Notes under the pieces: generated by a model
Told to the model about the DNA's origin: nothing
The model's database searches: none
Seen by the model: the letters and a program-made list of their open reading frames with translations, nothing else
Translations under genes and position numbers: made by a program
In this document: positions 1-5,240 of the stretch, in pieces
Position numbering within the stretch: position 1 is the first letter of the stretch
Layout of the letters: each line of letters starts with the position of its first letter
From: CALGSZ01 sp042408955
GTDB lineage: Bacteria > Chloroflexota > Chloroflexia > Thermomicrobiales > UBA6265
DNA length: 5,240 bases
Assembly: GCA_042408955.1 (NCBI GenBank)
Contig: JBHOQQ010000176.1
Location: 1-5,240 of the forward strand
Direction: 5' to 3'

Positions 1-587
1 ACACGCCCGTGCTCGGGATCGTACCGGTGCCGCCAGATGCAGCCATTATCAATGCCGAGCAGGTGCAGCGACACCGACGTTACATCGGAGATCGTGCGCA
101 CCCGGTGAATGTCGGTTTCCGGGAGCAACTCGTAGAAGTCGCCGGTTTTCAGGCGGCGCCGCTCAAGCAGTCGGAGTGTTGCCTGGCCCGGCTGATTGCC
201 ATCATCCTGCCGGCTGAAGACATCTTCCTCTTGCTCGCCCCGGTACAGCCCGACGAGCCCCCAGGCGAGATGGTCATGGACGGGCGTCTGGGCTCCTGGC
301 GGAACGACGAGCGAGGAGAGCGCGAGGCTGCCGTCGGTTGCCCGATAGAGCAGCCACGTGCCAATGCCGTTCCCCATGCCGCTGTCCGGATGTGGTTCCT
401 GGTACTGCATCGGCAGCCAGGAGCGATCGGTGAGGAGCTCGGCGAAAGCCGGGCGAATCGCGGCGATGATGGCGCGAGGGTCGGTCAAGGATTCACGGAT
501 GGCTTTGACGTCGGTGATAAAGGCTCGAAGGCGGGGATGATCGAGCACGAATTCATCGGTGGCGGTCGCTGTGCTGATGTCGGTCAT
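1..587 (-). CDS. Thiol dioxygenase-like cupin protein (cysteine dioxygenase / 3-mercaptopropionate dioxygenase superfamily), 3' end missing
   Basis: The frame is open from an ATG at 587 to the left edge (195 codons seen, no stop), so the C-terminus is missing. The start is supported by AGGAGG 9 bases upstream. Residues 1-60 are a mostly helical N-terminal region. A beta-rich cupin domain follows, with PPGAQTPVHDH (residues 96-106), WGLVGLYRGEQEE (109-121) and DIHRV (160-164). H104, H106 and H161 match the three-histidine Fe(II) site of thiol dioxygenases, which oxidise thiols such as cysteine or 3-mercaptopropionate to sulfinates with O2 in the cytoplasm. Differences from mammalian cysteine dioxygenase: G110 sits where the cross-linking Cys falls, SLHLL (173-177) replaces the Ser-x-His-x-Tyr triad so Tyr becomes L177, and no Arg is obvious on the strand (about residues 75-80) that holds the carboxylate-binding Arg. 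I infer a bacterial subfamily of unknown substrate; these comparisons are by eye. It lies 237 bases downstream of livF on the same strand, so it could be a separate unit or a distal operon gene. Confidence 0.82.
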   Translation of the reverse strand, partial: MTDISTATATDEFVLDHPRLRAFITDVKAIRESLTDPRAIIAAIRPAFAELLTDRSWLPMQYQEPHPDSGMGNGIGTWLLYRATDGSLALSSLVVPPGAQTPVHDHLAWGLVGLYRGEQEEDVFSRQDDGNQPGQATLRLLERRRLKTGDFYELLPETDIHRVRTISDVTSVSLHLLGIDNGCIWRHRYDPEHGR

Positions 588-596
588 GATCGTATG

Positions 597-602
597 CCTC
601 CT
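597..602 (-). promoter_or_regulatory. Strong ribosome binding site of the dioxygenase-like gene
   Basis: The minus strand reads AGGAGG here, a perfect Shine-Dalgarno core, 9 bases before the ATG at 587. It fixes the start of the dioxygenase-like gene and is the strongest ribosome binding site in the window. Confidence 0.85.
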
Positions 603-635
603 GGCTGAGGACGATCTCGTTCGGCGGCTCCTGAT

Positions 636-652
636 CGTGCGCTCAGCGCACG
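636..652. repeat. Perfect inverted repeat upstream of the dioxygenase-like gene
   Basis: CGTGCGC-TCA-GCGCACG is a perfect 7-bp inverted repeat with a 3-base centre. It lies 33 bases upstream of the AGGAGG of the dioxygenase-like gene. As DNA it has the form of an operator for a dimeric regulator; as RNA it would fold into a short GC-rich hairpin in the leader. No T-run follows on the minus strand, so it does not look like an intrinsic terminator. Function is inferred only; in GC-rich DNA a 7-bp arm can occur by chance. Confidence 0.4.
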
Positions 653-762
653 CTGCACTGGCAGAGCGGCGGCGGGAGGATGCGGCTTCTGCACCTTCAT
701 GCCCAGGCGCCTTTCGCAGCCGCATCGAGCGCCGCGCGATTTCGACGATTGTCGCATGATTA

Positions 763-792
763 GCCCGGTGCCGTCGCTTGCTTGGTACGGGC
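763..792 (-). other. Weak stem-loop in the livF-dioxygenase gap
   Basis: Arms 788-792 (GCCCG on the minus strand) and 763-767 pair over 5 bp. With a bulge and a mismatch, a few more pairs form inside (784-785 with 771-772), leaving an 11-base loop. It sits 32 bases after the livF stop, where a terminator would be expected, but the bases after it (TAATCATG) are not a U-tract. The rest of the 588-824 gap shows a 10-base palindrome GCTGGCCAGC (814-823) and no convincing promoter by eye. Termination here is unproven. Confidence 0.2.
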
Positions 793-824
793 TGCACGAG
801 ATGGGGGCGCGTGGCTGGCCAGCG

Positions 825-1532
825 TTATTCCTCGCCTAGGTAGGCTTTGCGCACCATTTCGTTTTGCAGCAGGGCTCGGGCGGAATCGGCAAGCACGATC
901 TGGCCGGTTTGCAGCACGTAGCCACGGTGGGCGATACCGAGGGCCATCAGGGCGTTCTGCTCGACGAGGAGAACCGTGGTTCCCTGTTCATTGATCTCTT
1001 TGATGATGCCGAAGATCGTCTCGACGAGAATCGGCGCCAGGCCCATCGAGGGCTCGTCGAGCAACAGCAGCTTCGGCTTGGCCATCAGCGCGCGGCCGAT
1101 GGCGAGCATTTGTTGCTCGCCTCCGGAGAGCGTGCCGGCTTTCTGGTGCAGGCGTTCTTTCAGGCGGGGAAACAGCGTGAACACGCGGTCGAGATCAGCC
1201 GGATCTGGCTTCCCGTGGATAAACGCGCCCATTTCGAGATTCTCTTGGACCGTCATCCGCGGGAAGACGCGCCGGCCTTCTGGCGCCTGCACAACGCCCA
1301 TGGCAGTGACTTGGTGGGCTGGCACACCGTGGATCGGCTGGCCATTGAGGAGAATTCGCCCTTGCCGTGGGTGGAGCAGGCCGGAGATCGTGCGCAGCGT
1401 AGTGCTCTTGCCGGCACCGTTTGAGCCGATCAGGGTCACGATCTCGCCCTGCTGCACCTCAAGGGAGATCCCCTTCAGGGCGTGAATGTGTCCGTAATAG
1501 GTATGGACGTCCTGAACCTGCAACATGCTCAT
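825..1532 (-). CDS. livF: Branched-chain amino acid ABC transporter ATP-binding protein LivF
   Basis: This is one of two cytoplasmic ATPases that power the LivHM importer. The 235-residue length is normal for LivF. All nucleotide-binding motifs are present in order: Walker A GSNGAGKST (36-44), Q-loop Q82 followed by the LivF-typical APEGRRVFPRMTV (83-95), ABC signature LSGGEQ (135-140), Walker B LLLLDEP (155-161) with catalytic E160. The switch position reads VEQN (190-193), with Gln in place of His, as in E. coli LivF from memory, so it is a family trait and not a defect. The C-terminus MVRKAYLGEE is also typical. Two starts are possible: ATG at 1532 or the in-frame ATG two codons later at 1526. 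The second begins MLQVQDVHTYYG, a usual LivF N-terminus, and is better placed behind GGTGAT. The gene is 28 bases after livG and is the last gene of the liv cluster. ATPase role is firm; substrate rests on context. Confidence 0.95.
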   Translation of the reverse strand: MSMLQVQDVHTYYGHIHALKGISLEVQQGEIVTLIGSNGAGKSTTLRTISGLLHPRQGRILLNGQPIHGVPAHQVTAMGVVQAPEGRRVFPRMTVQENLEMGAFIHGKPDPADLDRVFTLFPRLKERLHQKAGTLSGGEQQMLAIGRALMAKPKLLLLDEPSMGLAPILVETIFGIIKEINEQGTTVLLVEQNALMALGIAHRGYVLQTGQIVLADSARALLQNEMVRKAYLGEE

Positions 1533-1534
1533 CT

Positions 1535-1540
1535 ATCACC
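1535..1540 (-). promoter_or_regulatory. Candidate ribosome binding site for livF
   Basis: The minus strand reads GGTGAT, matching the 3' part of the extended Shine-Dalgarno sequence. It is only 2 bases before the ATG at 1532 but 8 bases before the ATG at 1526, which favours the later start and a 233-residue protein. There is no better purine-rich site in the 28-base gap, so translation may also depend on coupling with livG. Confidence 0.4.
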
Positions 1541-1560
1541 AACACATCATGGTTGCGACG

Positions 1561-2484
1561 TCACGATGGCGCATCGACTGGCGTGGCTGAAGAAGCGCCG
1601 CCATTGGCCTGAGCCGCACTCGATGACGCCGCCGCAACGGCGCCCGTTCCGAGATATGCCTCGATGACGCGCGGGTTGCGCTGAACCTCCAGCGGCGTGC
1701 CATCGGCGATCTTCTGCCCATGGTCGAGCACGGCGACGCGGTCGGAGATGCCCATGACGACTTTCATATCGTGCTCGATCAGGAGAATCGTCAGGCCAAG
1801 CTCGCGCCGGATCTGATCGATAAACCGCGTCATGTGCGCCGTCTCATTGGGATTCATGCCCGCAGTCGGCTCATCCAACAGCAGCAGGCGTGGCTCACTG
1901 GCCAGGGCCCGCGCGATCTCCAGCCGGCGCTGGTCGCCGTACGACAGGTTTTTCGCCAGGTCGTGGGCTTTGCCGGCGAGCCCGACATAGGCAAGGAGAT
2001 CGCGCGCTTTGGCTCGCGCCATGCGTTCCTCGCGCTGCACGGCGGGCGTACGCAGGATCGCTCCGAGCGGGCTGCTGGTGAGCCGGCAGTGCATGCCGAT
2101 CAACACGTTTTCGAGCGCCGTCATGTTGGCAAACAGGCGAATGTTTTGGAATGTGCGCGCGATTCCGCGGGCAGTCACTTCATCGGGACGCAGCGAGCCG
2201 TTGTCAAGCAAGCCGCGCGGTCCGCCATGAATGACCTGGCCCTCGAACAGAATGCGTCCCTCGGTGGGTTGATAAATCCCCGCGATGATATTGAAGAGTG
2301 TCGTCTTGCCGGCGCCGTTCGGACCGATGAGTCCTTGGATCGTGCCGCGGTTTATCATGAGATCGACGGCGTCAACGGCAACCAAGCCGCCGAAGCGCTT
2401 GGTGACGCGCTCGCAGACGAGGATGGCGTCGGTAGCGGCAGATGCGACCGGTGCGCGCTCGTGCGGGGCGGATGCCACGCTCAT
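1561..2484 (-). CDS. livG: Branched-chain amino acid ABC transporter ATP-binding protein LivG
   Basis: This is the second ATPase of the importer, expected to pair with LivF beneath LivHM. Motifs in order: Walker A GPNGAGKT (54-61), Q-loop in ARTFQNIRLF (109-118, Q113), signature LSYGDQ (180-185), Walker B LLLLDEP (200-206) with E205, and switch His in LLIEHDMKVVM (234-244, H238). The C-terminal end of the family, NPRVIEAYLG (270-279), is present. At 307 residues it is longer than the usual 250-260. About 18 extra residues rich in Ala, Pro and Val precede the first strand, and a 28-residue Ala/Ser/Gly tail follows YLG. Both look disordered. The long N-terminus is probably real: the ATG at 2484 overlaps the livM stop as ATGA and has GGGAG 7 bases upstream. 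The overlap implies translational coupling with livM. The function call is firm; the role of the tails is unknown. Confidence 0.96.
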   Translation of the reverse strand: MSVASAPHERAPVASAATDAILVCERVTKRFGGLVAVDAVDLMINRGTIQGLIGPNGAGKTTLFNIIAGIYQPTEGRILFEGQVIHGGPRGLLDNGSLRPDEVTARGIARTFQNIRLFANMTALENVLIGMHCRLTSSPLGAILRTPAVQREERMARAKARDLLAYVGLAGKAHDLAKNLSYGDQRRLEIARALASEPRLLLLDEPTAGMNPNETAHMTRFIDQIRRELGLTILLIEHDMKVVMGISDRVAVLDHGQKIADGTPLEVQRNPRVIEAYLGTGAVAAASSSAAQANGGASSATPVDAPS

Positions 2485-3698
2485 GCTCGCTCTCCCATTG
2501 CTGGCTCGTTCTGCTGACGGATATCGAAGAGCTGCTCGGTTTCCTGAACACGGATGTCCTCGGATTCAGGCTGCATCTCCGCTCTGCGCCGGGCGCTTGG
2601 CACAAGGCCGCCAGGCCGCAGGAGCATCATGATGACCAGTGCCAGGCCGAAGACCAGCAGGCGGTCGGTGGTCAGGTCGTGCTTGGCCAGCCAGTGCCAG
2701 CCGATCGTCTCGCCGACCGATTGGACCGGATCACGCAGCACTTCGGCCAGGATGCGGTCGAAGCCACCGATGAGGAGGCTGCCGAGGATCACGCCGTAGA
2801 TATTGCAGAGACCGACGAGGATCACCATCGACAGAACCATGAACGAGACGGAAAACTCGAACTGGCTCGGGTGCACATATTGGAATGCGGACGCATAGAC
2901 CGAGCCGGCGAACCCGGAGAACGAAGCGCCAAGGGCAAACGCCCACAGCTTGGTGCGAACGAGATTGATCCCCATGCTGGCCGCGGCGAGCTCGTCCTCG
3001 CGGATGGCGACCCACGAGCGCCCGAGGCGAGAATCGTACAGGCGGGTGATCATAAAAACGGACACCGCGCCCACGAGGGTCATGAGCCAGAACCAGTGGC
3101 GCTGGTCGGTCGGCGCGAAGGAGAGCTCGTAACCGAAGAGGTTGATCGTTGGGGGCTTGGCGATGGGATTGAGGCCTTTGGTGCCCCCGGTGATCCCCGC
3201 GGCGTTGTAGAAGAAGTTGGGCACAATCTCGCCGAAGCCGAGCGTCACGATCGCAAGGTAGTCGCCGCGGAGCCGCAAGGTGGGGGCGCCGAGCAAGACG
3301 CCGAAGATCGCCGCGACGAACCAGGAGACGGCCATTGCGGGCCAGAATCCCTGGAGGAACTCAGGAACCCAGCCTTTGAGCACGAAATACGAGCTCGGCG
3401 ACGTGAGGAAGGCGATGGTGTACGCGCCGATCGCAAAGAACGCCGCGTACCCGAGGTCGAGCAGGCCAGCGTACCCGACGACGATGTTCAGCCCCATGGC
3501 CAGGATCACAAAGACAAAGATCGACATCCACGAGCCGAGCCGGCCAATGCCGAGGGCCTCATCAACGAAGGGATAGACAAAAGCCCCAGCGAGCGCGAGG
3601 AGGAACCACAATTGCCGTCGCCGCGCCGCCCGCCGCTCTTCCTGCTCGAGGTCTCGCTCGTCCGCATTCGTGGAGGGAATGGTTGCCGCCTTCGCCAT
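2481..3698 (-). CDS. livM: Branched-chain amino acid ABC transporter permease LivM
   Basis: This inner-membrane permease forms the translocation channel with LivH. The 405 residues include a charged N-terminal cytoplasmic stretch (1-29, ending RRAARRR), then about eight to nine hydrophobic segments, roughly 30-48, 58-76, 82-100, 118-138, 146-166, 201-220, 251-272, 284-318 and 345-361. Family landmarks are clear: GLLDLGYAAFFAIGAYT (78-94), LRLRGDYLAIVTLGFGEI (141-158), the cytoplasmic ATPase-contact loop GRSWVAIREDELAAASMGI (226-244), and YGVILGSLLIGG (301-312) near the end. A hydrophilic C-terminal tail of about 40 residues follows LLRPGGLVP and is longer than usual. The ATG at 3698 is 9 bases after the livH stop with only a weak AGGG in front, so reinitiation after livH is likely. 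The end overlaps the livG start. The permease call is firm; substrate is inferred from family and context. Confidence 0.95.
   Translation of the reverse strand: MAKAATIPSTNADERDLEQEERRAARRRQLWFLLALAGAFVYPFVDEALGIGRLGSWMSIFVFVILAMGLNIVVGYAGLLDLGYAAFFAIGAYTIAFLTSPSSYFVLKGWVPEFLQGFWPAMAVSWFVAAIFGVLLGAPTLRLRGDYLAIVTLGFGEIVPNFFYNAAGITGGTKGLNPIAKPPTINLFGYELSFAPTDQRHWFWLMTLVGAVSVFMITRLYDSRLGRSWVAIREDELAAASMGINLVRTKLWAFALGASFSGFAGSVYASAFQYVHPSQFEFSVSFMVLSMVILVGLCNIYGVILGSLLIGGFDRILAEVLRDPVQSVGETIGWHWLAKHDLTTDRLLVFGLALVIMMLLRPGGLVPSARRRAEMQPESEDIRVQETEQLFDIRQQNEPAMGERA
2492..2496 (-). promoter_or_regulatory. Ribosome binding site of livG inside the livM 3' end
   Basis: The minus strand reads GGGAG 7 bases before the livG ATG at 2484, embedded in the last livM codons. 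It supports the ATGA-overlap start and therefore the extended LivG N-terminus over any later start. Confidence 0.6.
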
Positions 3699-3707
3699 CG
3701 CTGTGCC

Positions 3708-4682
3708 CTATGCCTTTTCTGGCGTCATCTCGCCGAGCAATCCGGTCGGCCGGAACACCATCACGAGGACCAGCACCGCGAAGATGACAGCGGGGGTCCA
3801 CTGAGCTCCCCATCCGGAGATGTATTCCTTCATGAAGCCATCGCTAAAAGCCCAGACCAGCCCGATGAACAATCCACCGACCACTGCGCCCGCCATGTTG
3901 CCGATGCCACCGAGGACCGCGGCAGTGAAGGCGAAGAGCCCGTACCGGAATCCCATCTGATACCGAGCGCTGTTGTTGTAATAGAGCGCGATCATGCCAG
4001 CAGCGCCAGCAAGCGCCCCGCCAAGCACAAAGGCCGAGGCGATCGCGCGGTTGACATCCACGCCCATCAGCGCGGCGGCTTCGCGGTCCTGCGCGACCGC
4101 TCGCATGGCCTTGCCGAGCCGCGTCCGGTAGACGAGCCAGGTGAGCGCGAAGAGCAACGGGATCGTTAGCCCGACGACGGCGAGATCGAGCGGACGGATG
4201 CGGACGCGCGTCCCAAGGTCAAACCATTCATTGAGAATATTGTATGAGCGGTATTTGACCGGAATGAGCTGTGGGGGCGTAACTGGATTGGAGCCCTTCC
4301 AATAGATGCCGATGTTTTGCAAGATGAAGCTAAATCCGATGGCGGCGATGAGCGGTGCGAGTCGAGGAGCGTTGCGCAGGCGGCGGTAGGCGATGCGGTC
4401 GATGCTGAAATTGATGACCGCGCTGAAGACCATTGCCGCAAGGAGACCTAGCGCTGCCGCGCCGAAGATTGCTAAGGCGGGAGACGAGCTCGTCACGCCG
4501 GTCGCGGCGACGACGGTGAGAGCACAGAAGGCCCCCATCATAAACACCTCGCCATGGGCGAAGTTGATCAGCTCGACAATGCCGTAGACGAGGGTATAGC
4601 CGAGGGCGATGAGGGCGATGAGTCCGCCACTGGCCACGCCAATGATCAGGTATTGAAAAAAGAGGGTCTCGTTGAAGTGCAT
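3708..4682 (-). CDS. livH: Branched-chain amino acid ABC transporter permease LivH
   Basis: This inner-membrane permease is the partner of LivM. The 324-residue product is somewhat longer than E. coli LivH (about 308). It begins MHFNETLFFQYLIIGVASGG and has about eight hydrophobic segments, near 9-33, 44-62, 68-92, 111-127, 166-186, 212-235, 248-279 and 297-310. Diagnostic motifs are ALGYTLVYGIVELINFAHGE (26-45), the cytoplasmic ATPase-contact loop GKAMRAVAQDREAAALMGVD (190-209), and AAVLGGIGNMAGAVVGG (254-270). It ends LVMVFRPTGLLGE, typical of the family. The frame stays open upstream to 4931, but that region overlaps the livK end in another frame and encodes His- and Arg-rich sequence unlike a permease. 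The ATG at 4682 matches the family start and has GGAG upstream. It is the first gene after the structured gap behind livK and is 9 bases from livM. Confidence 0.96.
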   Translation of the reverse strand: MHFNETLFFQYLIIGVASGGLIALIALGYTLVYGIVELINFAHGEVFMMGAFCALTVVAATGVTSSSPALAIFGAAALGLLAAMVFSAVINFSIDRIAYRRLRNAPRLAPLIAAIGFSFILQNIGIYWKGSNPVTPPQLIPVKYRSYNILNEWFDLGTRVRIRPLDLAVVGLTIPLLFALTWLVYRTRLGKAMRAVAQDREAAALMGVDVNRAIASAFVLGGALAGAAGMIALYYNNSARYQMGFRYGLFAFTAAVLGGIGNMAGAVVGGLFIGLVWAFSDGFMKEYISGWGAQWTPAVIFAVLVLVMVFRPTGLLGEMTPEKA

Positions 4683-4693
4683 CGGTCCATGAT

Positions 4694-4697
4694 CTCC
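4694..4697 (-). promoter_or_regulatory. Ribosome binding site deciding the livH start
   Basis: The minus strand reads GGAG (within GGAGAT) 11 bases before the ATG at 4682. The spacing is a little long. It favours 4682 as the livH start over the much longer upstream open frame. Confidence 0.5.
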
Positions 4698-4701
4698 ATC
4701 C

Positions 4702-4716
4702 CGCCGCACAGCGGCG
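4702..4716 (-). promoter_or_regulatory. Short hairpin just upstream of the livH ribosome binding site
   Basis: A 6-bp GC-only stem (4702-4707 with 4711-4716) closes a 3-base loop. It ends 4 bases before the livH GGAG. In RNA it could limit ribosome access or stabilise the 5' end of a processed livHMGF message. This is inferred from pairing only; short GC stems are common in DNA of this composition. Confidence 0.3.
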
Positions 4717-4755
4717 TGCACTGCGTTACTGGCCAGCGACTGCGCCGGCTCGCAA

Positions 4756-4782
4756 CCACCAAATCCTGGTTCGGGATGGTGG
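4756..4782 (-). promoter_or_regulatory. Second stem-loop in the livK-livH gap
   Basis: A 9-bp stem forms from 4756-4760 with 4778-4782 and 4763-4766 with 4774-4777, with a 2-base bulge (4761-4762) and a 7-base loop. It lies just downstream of the stronger hairpin at 4789-4817, so the two would form tandem stem-loops in the message. No U-tract follows. Likely structural, with function inferred. Confidence 0.35.
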
Positions 4783-4788
4783 GGAACG

Positions 4789-4817
4789 GCGCGGAGCGGA
4801 TGGTGGCCGCTCCGCGC
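4789..4817 (-). promoter_or_regulatory. Strong GC-rich hairpin directly after the livK stop
   Basis: A perfect 11-bp stem (4789-4799 with 4807-4817) closes a 7-base loop and begins 11 bases after the livK stop. Ten of the 11 pairs are G-C, so it should be very stable. On the minus strand the bases after it run CCGTTCCCCACC, with no U-run, so it is not a classical intrinsic terminator. In binding-protein-dependent transporter operons a stem-loop after the binding-protein gene commonly protects its mRNA 3' end or partly attenuates read-through, giving excess binding protein over permease (malE-malF is the known example). I infer the same role here. Confidence 0.6.
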
Positions 4818-4828
4818 GCCAGGGCAGT

Positions 4829-5240
4829 CTAGACGGCCGAAATGACCTCCTGGAAGACGATCTTGCCGTCCTTGACCGTGTTCATCGTCATGGTTGTGGA
4901 GTTGGTGTCGCCGGTCTCGGTGAAGCTCCATTCACCGAGGAGCCCCTTGAAGCCCTCGGTGGCGAACATCGCATCAAGGATCTTGACGCGATCCTTCTCC
5001 TGCACCTTGTCGATCGCTTGAATGGCAACAACCGTCGCTTCGTAGGCATACACCGAGTAAGCGTCAGGATCATGGCCCAAGCGCTCCTGCATGCGCTTGA
5101 CCCAGTCGGCGCCAGCGCCGCCTCGCTGCAGGAGAGCGTCCGGCGTAAACCCGGCGAAGGTAATGAACGCGCCTTCTGCCGCATCGCCCGCGCCCTTCAC
5201 GAATGCCTCATTGATGAGGCCGTCCGGACCGAGGAAGGCG
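4829..5240 (-). CDS. livK: Branched-chain amino acid ABC transporter substrate-binding protein, C-terminal third (5' end outside window)
   Basis: The last 136 residues of a type I periplasmic-binding-fold protein (Peripla_BP_6, Leu/Ile/Val-binding family), which captures substrate outside the membrane for LivHM. The frame is open at the right edge, so the signal peptide and ligand-contact residues of the N-terminal lobe are not visible. The family pattern at this end is recognisable. The segment GAGDAAEGAFITFAGFTPD is followed by a helix with a surface-type WVKRMQERLG. Next come the conserved YSVYAYEATVVAIQAIDK helix (fragment residues 61-78), the GFKGLLGEWSFTETGDT element (97-112), and closing strands TVKDGKIVFQEV (121-132). 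Full-length relatives are about 370-420 residues, so roughly a third is seen. It is the first liv gene in view, followed by a strong hairpin and livH 146 bases on. The family is clear, but the ligand (Leu/Ile/Val or another amino acid or amide) cannot be told. A GTG at 5200 lies inside the gene and is not a start. Confidence 0.9.
   Translation of the reverse strand, partial: AFLGPDGLINEAFVKGAGDAAEGAFITFAGFTPDALLQRGGAGADWVKRMQERLGHDPDAYSVYAYEATVVAIQAIDKVQEKDRVKILDAMFATEGFKGLLGEWSFTETGDTNSTTMTMNTVKDGKIVFQEVISAV

Noticed and set aside
9..608. Plus-strand open frame of 199 codons
   Set aside because: The minus strand of the same stretch encodes the dioxygenase-like protein with conserved metal-binding motifs and a strong AGGAGG; the plus frame is its shadow.
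584..757. Minus-strand small frame of 57 codons whose stop overlaps the dioxygenase-like start as ATGA
   Set aside because: The overlap looks like a leader peptide arrangement. However, there is no ribosome binding site before its ATG, the peptide is Arg/Pro/Ala-rich as random GC-rich sequence would be, and the inverted repeat lies within it. Kept only as a weak possibility.
814..823. Palindrome GCTGGCCAGC right after the livF stop, considered as a terminator
   Set aside because: It has no loop bases and no T-run after it, and a 10-base GC palindrome is expected by chance at this composition.
1720..2517. Plus-strand open frame of 265 codons antisense to livG
   Set aside because: It is the complement of the conserved LivG coding sequence, with no domain and no ribosome binding site of note.
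2442..4169. Plus-strand open frame of 575 codons antisense to livM and livH
   Set aside because: It lies opposite two clear permease genes. Its translation is rich in Asp, Glu, His, Arg and Gly with no recognisable domain, as expected for the complement of hydrophobic GC-rich genes.
4683..4931. Upstream extension of the livH frame to 4931
   Set aside because: It would overlap the livK coding end by about 100 bases and add 83 residues with no permease character. The family start and the GGAG point to 4682.
1..5240. Search for mobile elements, tRNAs, CRISPR repeats and defence genes
   Set aside because: No terminal repeats, transposase motifs, spaced direct repeats or cloverleaf sequences were seen. 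The coding space is filled by the transporter genes and the dioxygenase-like gene.

Overview
The window carries an ordinary-looking but nearly complete high-affinity branched-chain amino acid (LIV/HAAT-type) ABC importer operon. It lies entirely on the minus strand, so it reads from the right edge to the left. In transcription order: the 3' third of a periplasmic-type substrate-binding protein gene (livK-like, cut by the right edge), livH and livM (two membrane permeases), livG and livF (two ATPases). After a 237-base gap comes a same-strand gene for a cupin-fold thiol-dioxygenase-like metalloenzyme, which runs off the left edge.

Layout: livK end 5240-4829; a 146-base gap (4828-4683) with up to three stem-loops, one a perfect 11-bp GC-rich hairpin just after the livK stop; livH 4682-3708; 9-base gap; livM 3698-2481; 4-base ATGA overlap; livG 2484-1561; 28-base gap; livF 1532-825; 237-base gap with a perfect 17-base inverted repeat; cysteine-dioxygenase-like gene 587 to beyond 1. 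The tight spacing from livH to livF indicates one transcript. The structured gap after livK fits the usual need for more binding protein than membrane components. I see no tRNA, rRNA, mobile element, CRISPR array or plus-strand gene. Many long plus-strand frames exist, but they are antisense shadows of the liv genes in GC-rich DNA.

How the genes work together: LivK captures an amino acid (or a related small carboxylate or amide; the family is broad) and delivers it to the LivH-LivM channel, and LivG-LivF hydrolyse ATP to drive uptake. The downstream dioxygenase-like protein may or may not share regulation. Its active-site region keeps the three-histidine iron site of thiol dioxygenases but seems to lack the Arg, Cys and Tyr typical of true cysteine dioxygenase, so its substrate is open.

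Organism: high-GC (about 60% by eye), bacterial, with Shine-Dalgarno-type starts. The gene order and sequence style would fit Chloroflexota (Thermomicrobia-like) or another high-GC soil or thermophilic lineage, but this is an impression and not demonstrated. I do not see strong evidence of a wholly new system. The most worthwhile points are the atypical dioxygenase-like enzyme beside the importer and the structured RNA between livK and livH.
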